DNA of 17,907 nucleotides from Candidatus Competibacteraceae bacterium (lineage in GTDB: Bacteria; Pseudomonadota; Gammaproteobacteria; Competibacterales; Competibacteraceae). Below are positions 13,810 through 17,907 of this stretch, one piece after another. Location: NCBI GenBank assembly GCA_020444985.1, contig JAGRHK010000005.1, forward strand, positions 1 to 17,907. Direction: 5' to 3'. The notes under the pieces were generated by a model. It was not told the DNA's origin. It did not search any database and worked only from the letters and a program-made list of their open reading frames with translations. Numbering within the stretch: the stretch's first letter is position 1; each line of letters starts with the position of its first letter. Both the position numbers and the translations under genes were made by a program.

Positions 13810-16800
13810 CGACCGCCGTTATTGCTGAAAAACCTGCGGTTGCTCGCGATATTGCCAAGGTATTAGGCGCTCGTCAGCGTGGCGAGGGTTTTCTACACGG
13901 CAATGGCTATGTCGTGACCTGGGCGATTGGCCATCTAGTGCGATTGGCCGAACCTCATGAAATCAATCCCGACTGGAAGCGCTGGCGGCGCGAGTTGCTG
14001 CCGATGTTGCCGGAACGCTGGCCGTTGATCGTGGGTGACCCGACCCGTGAGCAGTTCGAGGCGGTGCGCCGCATTCTCAACGACGATGCGATTGACCGAG
14101 TGGTCTGCGCGACCGATGCTGGACGGGAAGGCGAACTGATCTTTCGCTACCTCTACGAAGCGGCTGGTTGTCGCAAGCCGGTCAGCCGACTGTGGATTTC
14201 CTCGCTGACGCCGGATGCGATCCGCCAGGGCTTCCAGAAGCTGCGCGATGGCCGCGAATTCGACCCGCTGGCAGCGGCCGCTCGGGGACGCAGCCAGGCG
14301 GACTGGCTGGTCGGCATGAATCTGTCGCGGGCCTACACCTTGACCTGTGGAACCTTCGGCGAAGAAGTCCTGTCAGTGGGCCGGGTGCAGACCCCGACGC
14401 TGGCCATGGTCGTGGAGCGCGATTTGGCCATCCGCGCTTTCGTTCCCGAAAATTACCGCGAGGTCGTGGCGACCTTTACGCCCGCCGAGGTCAAAGTTGC
14501 GCATTACCAGGGCATCTGGTTTCGCGGCGAACGTCCGGAACCGAAAGCCAAGCGCTTACCCGCAGATGGCGAGGAAGCAGAACAGATTGTCGCCCGGGCC
14601 AAAGTCGGTCAGGCCCTGATCGAATCGCGCAACGCAGAAACGCGCCGCGCGCCGCCGCCGCTCCTGTATGACCTGACGGAATTGCAGCGTCACGCCAATC
14701 GCCTGTATGGCTTCAGCGCCCAGACAACCCTGAACATTGCTCAGAAATTGTATGAACAACATAAGTTGATCAGTTATCCGCGCACCGACAGCCGGCATCT
14801 CTCGACTTCCGTAGCGGGGACTTTGGGCGCGGTCGTCGCGGCGATTGAAGAACCTTATCGAACGCAACTGGCGCCTGGCGCGGGTCAGCGGCCATTGGGA
14901 ACCCGCTTCGTCGATGACAGTAAGATCACCGACCATCACGCGATCATTCCGACCCCGACGCCGGCCCGAACGCTGGCTGCTGACGAGCGCAAGATTTACG
15001 ATTTGATCTGTCGCCGCCTGCTGATGGCTTGGCATGATGATCATGTTTGGGCGGTCACGACGCTGATCACCGCCATTCACACTCCGGACGAACAGAAGGT
15101 TATCGTCGACCGCTATCACAGCAGCGGCGCGGCGGTCGAGCAGATCGGCTGGAAGATTCTGGACGTGGGTGCGCAAAATCCGCCACTTTCTTCCTCCACG
15201 AAAGAGGGAAGCCTGGCGGATGAGGACATGTTGCCAAAAAATGCGCGCAAGCGTAAGACGAAAACCGTCGCCAAAAACGCCCTCGAACCCGAGGCTGAAC
15301 AACGTTTGCCACCGGGTTTGACCGTCGGTCAGCCGCAACATGTGGTGGAGGCGCGCGCCGTTGCCAAGCAGACTCGCCCGCCGCCGCGCCTCACCGAGGC
15401 GACGCTGTTGACTGCCATGGAAACCGCCGGACGACAACTGGAAGATAAAGAATTGTCGGCGGCGATGAAAGAAAGTGGTTTGGGCACCCCGGCGACCCGC
15501 GCGGATATCATTGAAACGCTGCTGAAGCGCCAATATCTGACCCGCGATGGTAAGGCTTTGAACGCGACCGAGCGCGGCCTGCGCCTGATCGAAACCGTGC
15601 AGACGCCGATCAAAAGCCCGGTGATGACCGGTGAATGGGAAGCGCGTCTCAAACGTATTCAGCGCGGTGAAGGCGATTTGACCGGTTTCATGGCGGATAT
15701 TGCCGGTTTTGTCGCTCAGGCGGTCGCGCTGGCATTGACCGCAGCGCGACCGCCTGGGCCGCCCGTTCCGCTCGCCATGCCTGGAGAAGGAGGAATGGTT
15801 CGCGCATCCGCGCCGCGCCGGGAGCCTGCTTCAGTGGATCACTTGCTTGACTTGTTGAAAAATGAATTTCGCCTGCCCGCTTTCCGTCCTTATCAGGAGC
15901 AGGTCTGCCGCACCGTGACCGAGGGTCGCGATGTGCTACTGGTGATGCCGACGGGCGCCGGCAAATCGCTGTGCTTCCAACTGCCGGGCATTGCCCGCGC
16001 CGGAACGACGCTGGTCGTGTCGCCGCTGATCGCGCTGATGGAGGATCAGGTCGCCAAATTATGCGCACTGGGCCTGCGCGCTGAGCGGATTCACTCGGGA
16101 CGGGATCGCGCGGTTTCGCGCCAAGTCTGCATTCAGTATTTGCAGGGGGAACTGGATTACCTGTTTATCGCGCCGGAACGGTTGCGCGTCCCTGGGTTCC
16201 CTGAAATGCTGGCAAAGCGCAAACCGCTGTTGATTGCCGTGGACGAGGCGCATTGCATCTCGCAATGGGGGCATGATTTTCGTCCAGACTACCGGATGCT
16301 CGGTCAATATCTGCCCTTGTTACGGCCCACGCCGGTGATTGCGCTGACCGCAACCGCGACCGTGCTGGTGCAGGACGACATTGTCGGCCAACTCGGGATG
16401 CGTACGGCAACGCGCTATATTCACGGTTTCCGCCGACCGAACCTGGCCGTGGAAATGATTGAAACGCGCAAGCCCGACCGGCACGAAAGCGTACAGCAGA
16501 TTTTGGCGGACCCGGCTCGGCGTCCCGCCATTGTCTATGCGCCCACCCGCAAGGAAACCGAGGCGCTGGCGTTGCAATTGAGCGCGGATTATCCGACGGC
16601 CGCCTATCATGCGGGCATGGATCCGCAGGAGCGCGAGCGGGTGCAGGGGTTGTTCAGCGCCAGTCGCTTGCAGGTCATTGTCGCGACTATTGCTTTTGGC
16701 ATGGGTATTGACAAGCCAGATATTCGCACGGTGATCCACACGGCGCTGCCGGGCAGTATCGAGGGCTATTATCAAGAGATCGGCAGGGCCGGGCGCGATG

Positions 16801-17582
16801 GGCAACCGGCGCGGGCGCTGCTGCTATATTCCTATGCGGACCTGCGCACGCATGAGTATTTTCACCGACGCGGTTATCCTGAACTTGGTCAGTTAGCGCG
16901 GATTTTCGCGGCGCTCAGTGCGGATCCCCAACCCCGGGCGATGTTGCGTGACTGGTTGGGCATCGAGCCGGACGTGTTCGAGGCGGCGGTAGAAAAACTG
17001 CTGGCGCAGGGCGGCGCCCGGCGGGATATGGAAGGGAATCTCCGTCAAGGCGAGGACGGCTGGCAGCGCCCATATCAGCAGCAGAGTGATCATAAACTAC
17101 TGGAGCCGCAGCAAATGCTGGCCTTCGCCGATCGGGCCACCGGGTGTCGGATGGTGCGTCTGGTGCGTCATTTCGGTGACCGGGATGATGATCAGCCTTG
17201 TGGAATTTGCGATGTCTGCGCACCTCAGGCGACGATCACGCGCCGCACGCGCCGGTTAAGCCGGCTTGAAAGCCAGTGGGCTTTGCAGGTGCTGGAGGGA
17301 TTACGCTGGCGCGAAGGGCAAACGCCGCGTCAGTTGTATGAACGGCTGACCGATGGGCAAGCCGATCGCCGGGTGTTTGAGCGAATGCTGGAGGCGATGG
17401 CGGGAACCGGACTGGTCGAGTTGCAGGATGACGCCTTTACCAAGGATGGCAAAATCATTGCTTTCCGACGGACTTATCTGACCGATCGCGGGCGCGCGGC
17501 GGGCATGGGCGAGGTGGGAGCGGTGCGGCTGGCTGAGACGCTTAATGCAGCGGCGCAACGTGGCGCGCGGCGACGGCGTTAG
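13806..17582 (+). CDS. Fusion of DNA topoisomerase III and RecQ helicase
   Basis: A single 1258-residue frame. Residues 1-645 are a type IA topoisomerase of the TopB family: Toprim start VIAEKPAVARDIAKVLGA (5-22), ATDAGREGELIFR (102-114), QADWLVGMNLSRAYT (164-178), GRVQTPTLAMVVERD (192-206), nucleophile Tyr324 in ISYPRTDSRHLS, and KESGLGTPATRADIIETL (555-572). The usual C-terminal zinc fingers are missing. After a Pro/Gly-rich linker (about 646-675), residues 678-1140 are a RecQ helicase: FRPYQEQV (693-700), MPTGAGKS (714-721), DEAHCISQWGHDFRPDY (813-829), ALTATA (846-851), FGMGIDKPD (964-972), QEIGRAGRDGQPA (990-1002), and a zinc site with Cys1114, 1132, 1135 and 1138. The tail (1140-1258) looks winged-helix-like; no clear HRDC domain is seen. 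No frameshift or stop separates the halves. The expected role is joint unwinding and strand passage in recombination or replication repair. Confidence 0.95.
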   Translation: MTTAVIAEKPAVARDIAKVLGARQRGEGFLHGNGYVVTWAIGHLVRLAEPHEINPDWKRWRRELLPMLPERWPLIVGDPTREQFEAVRRILNDDAIDRVVCATDAGREGELIFRYLYEAAGCRKPVSRLWISSLTPDAIRQGFQKLRDGREFDPLAAAARGRSQADWLVGMNLSRAYTLTCGTFGEEVLSVGRVQTPTLAMVVERDLAIRAFVPENYREVVATFTPAEVKVAHYQGIWFRGERPEPKAKRLPADGEEAEQIVARAKVGQALIESRNAETRRAPPPLLYDLTELQRHANRLYGFSAQTTLNIAQKLYEQHKLISYPRTDSRHLSTSVAGTLGAVVAAIEEPYRTQLAPGAGQRPLGTRFVDDSKITDHHAIIPTPTPARTLAADERKIYDLICRRLLMAWHDDHVWAVTTLITAIHTPDEQKVIVDRYHSSGAAVEQIGWKILDVGAQNPPLSSSTKEGSLADEDMLPKNARKRKTKTVAKNALEPEAEQRLPPGLTVGQPQHVVEARAVAKQTRPPPRLTEATLLTAMETAGRQLEDKELSAAMKESGLGTPATRADIIETLLKRQYLTRDGKALNATERGLRLIETVQTPIKSPVMTGEWEARLKRIQRGEGDLTGFMADIAGFVAQAVALALTAARPPGPPVPLAMPGEGGMVRASAPRREPASVDHLLDLLKNEFRLPAFRPYQEQVCRTVTEGRDVLLVMPTGAGKSLCFQLPGIARAGTTLVVSPLIALMEDQVAKLCALGLRAERIHSGRDRAVSRQVCIQYLQGELDYLFIAPERLRVPGFPEMLAKRKPLLIAVDEAHCISQWGHDFRPDYRMLGQYLPLLRPTPVIALTATATVLVQDDIVGQLGMRTATRYIHGFRRPNLAVEMIETRKPDRHESVQQILADPARRPAIVYAPTRKETEALALQLSADYPTAAYHAGMDPQERERVQGLFSASRLQVIVATIAFGMGIDKPDIRTVIHTALPGSIEGYYQEIGRAGRDGQPARALLLYSYADLRTHEYFHRRGYPELGQLARIFAALSADPQPRAMLRDWLGIEPDVFEAAVEKLLAQGGARRDMEGNLRQGEDGWQRPYQQQSDHKLLEPQQMLAFADRATGCRMVRLVRHFGDRDDDQPCGICDVCAPQATITRRTRRLSRLESQWALQVLEGLRWREGQTPRQLYERLTDGQADRRVFERMLEAMAGTGLVELQDDAFTKDGKIIAFRRTYLTDRGRAAGMGEVGAVRLAETLNAAAQRGARRRR
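15178..15221. repeat. Decayed palindromic repeat inside the topB part
   Basis: ATCCGCCA (15178-15185) is inverted as TGGCGGAT (15214-15221), with CTTTC (15186-15190) and GAAAG (15200-15204) inside. It is translated in frame as NPPLSSSTKEGSLADE within a low-complexity insert (about residues 455-525) between conserved topoisomerase blocks. The NPPL...KGG-like reading resembles palindromic intergenic elements that enter protein linkers in some gammaproteobacteria. Confidence 0.5.
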
Positions 17583-17595
17583 CGGCTTTGCTTCC

Positions 17596-17621
17596 GCCCT
17601 TCCCCCCGGATAGGGAAGGGC
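17596..17621. terminator. Bidirectional hairpin between convergent genes
   Basis: GCCCTTCCC (17596-17604) pairs perfectly with GGGAAGGGC (17613-17621) over an eight-base loop. It begins 13 bases after the fusion-gene stop and lies between convergent genes. Only ATTGTG follows on the plus strand, so it lacks a T-tract; termination or mRNA protection are both possible. It resembles the fbaA 3' hairpin in its pyrimidine-rich left arm. Confidence 0.5.
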
Positions 17622-17659
17622 ATTGTGATCCGATTCAGCGACTTGATCTGCGCCGGAAC

Positions 17660-17907
17660 TTACAGGTTGGCCGAACGCCACCAACTGTTGTGCTCGCGGC
17701 GCAGTTCCTCGTGCGTTGGCATCGGGTAGAAGGCCAGGTCGGGGCCGTTGCCCATGTAGAAACCGCTCTTGATCATCCGATAGGGGAATTCCAGGGAATG
17801 CACGCGATGCACCAGCTTGGTGTGCTTGTCCTCGGTATCCAGCTCCAGCAGGGCTTCGCGCAGGTGATGCATGAATGAATATGGCAGATCGCCTACCGGG
17901 CCGTTAG
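17660..17907 (-). CDS. C-terminal fragment of an unrecognised protein
   Basis: A minus-strand frame is open from the right edge to a TAA at 17662-17660, giving 81 visible codons before it. An internal Met at 17872 is not needed as a start because the frame continues upstream (NGPVGDLPYSFMHHLREALL). The sequence is rich in His, Leu, Tyr and Trp, with FPYRMIKSGFYMGNGPDLAF and a charged end MPTHEELRREHNSWWRSANL. It looks like the soluble C-terminal part of a folded enzyme rather than a membrane protein. I do not recognise the family. Its codon pattern fits the neighbours and the opposite-strand frame has no family signature, so it is probably real coding sequence. Confidence 0.6.
   Translation of the reverse strand, partial: NGPVGDLPYSFMHHLREALLELDTEDKHTKLVHRVHSLEFPYRMIKSGFYMGNGPDLAFYPMPTHEELRREHNSWWRSANL

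Noticed and set aside
14556..15533. Long minus-strand frame of about 325 codons inside the topB-recQ gene
   Set aside because: It mirrors the codon structure of the topoisomerase on the other strand, has no family motif, and the plus-strand frame is clearly real.

Overview
The window looks like chromosomal DNA of a GC-rich gammaproteobacterium that makes polyhydroxyalkanoate granules. The evidence is YheS-, RsmJ-, Pcm- and class IIA FbaA-type proteins close to their enterobacterial counterparts, together with a phasin gene. A Competibacter-like relative is plausible, but that assignment is inference. The window is densely coded: no gap reaches 300 bases, and I see no rRNA, tRNA, CRISPR array, transposase or phage gene.

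Layout. 2-949 (+): 3' part of a long coiled-coil protein with a C-terminal membrane anchor. 1138-2211 (+): class II fructose-bisphosphate aldolase. 2324-2668 (-): small AT-rich PilZ protein. 4543-2836 (-): two overlapping polar amino-acid ABC permeases with no ATPase or binding protein beside them. 5449-4706 (-): MoeB/ThiF-type adenylyltransferase. 5571-7478 (+): ABC-F ATPase of the YheS type. 7512-9506 (+): VapB antitoxin, VapC toxin and a dGTPase-like HD phosphohydrolase packed as one apparent operon. 11168-9527 (-): an aspartoacylase/succinylglutamate-desuccinylase-like protein overlapping Pcm. 11418-11771 (+): phasin. 11843-12667 (+): RsmJ. 13586-12645 (-): a Sel1-repeat lytic transglycosylase. 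13806-17582 (+): one 1258-residue polypeptide joining topoisomerase III to a RecQ helicase. 17907-17660 (-): C-terminal fragment of an unrecognised gene.

The most striking item is the TopB-RecQ fusion. RecQ-family helicases and type IA topoisomerases act together to resolve double Holliday junctions and late replication structures, for example BLM-TOP3A in the eukaryotic dissolvasome. Here both activities are encoded in one reading frame with nearly all catalytic motifs present. A consensus-like promoter and a 14-codon leader ORF that overlaps the fusion start as ATGA lie just upstream, and a decayed palindromic repeat appears to be translated within the topoisomerase part.

Other points of interest are a vapBC module tightly joined to the dGTPase gene with a perfect inverted repeat over the vapB ribosome binding site; a phasin promoter carrying two TGC-N3-GCA dyads; and an aspartoacylase-like protein that lacks an expected zinc-ligand histidine.
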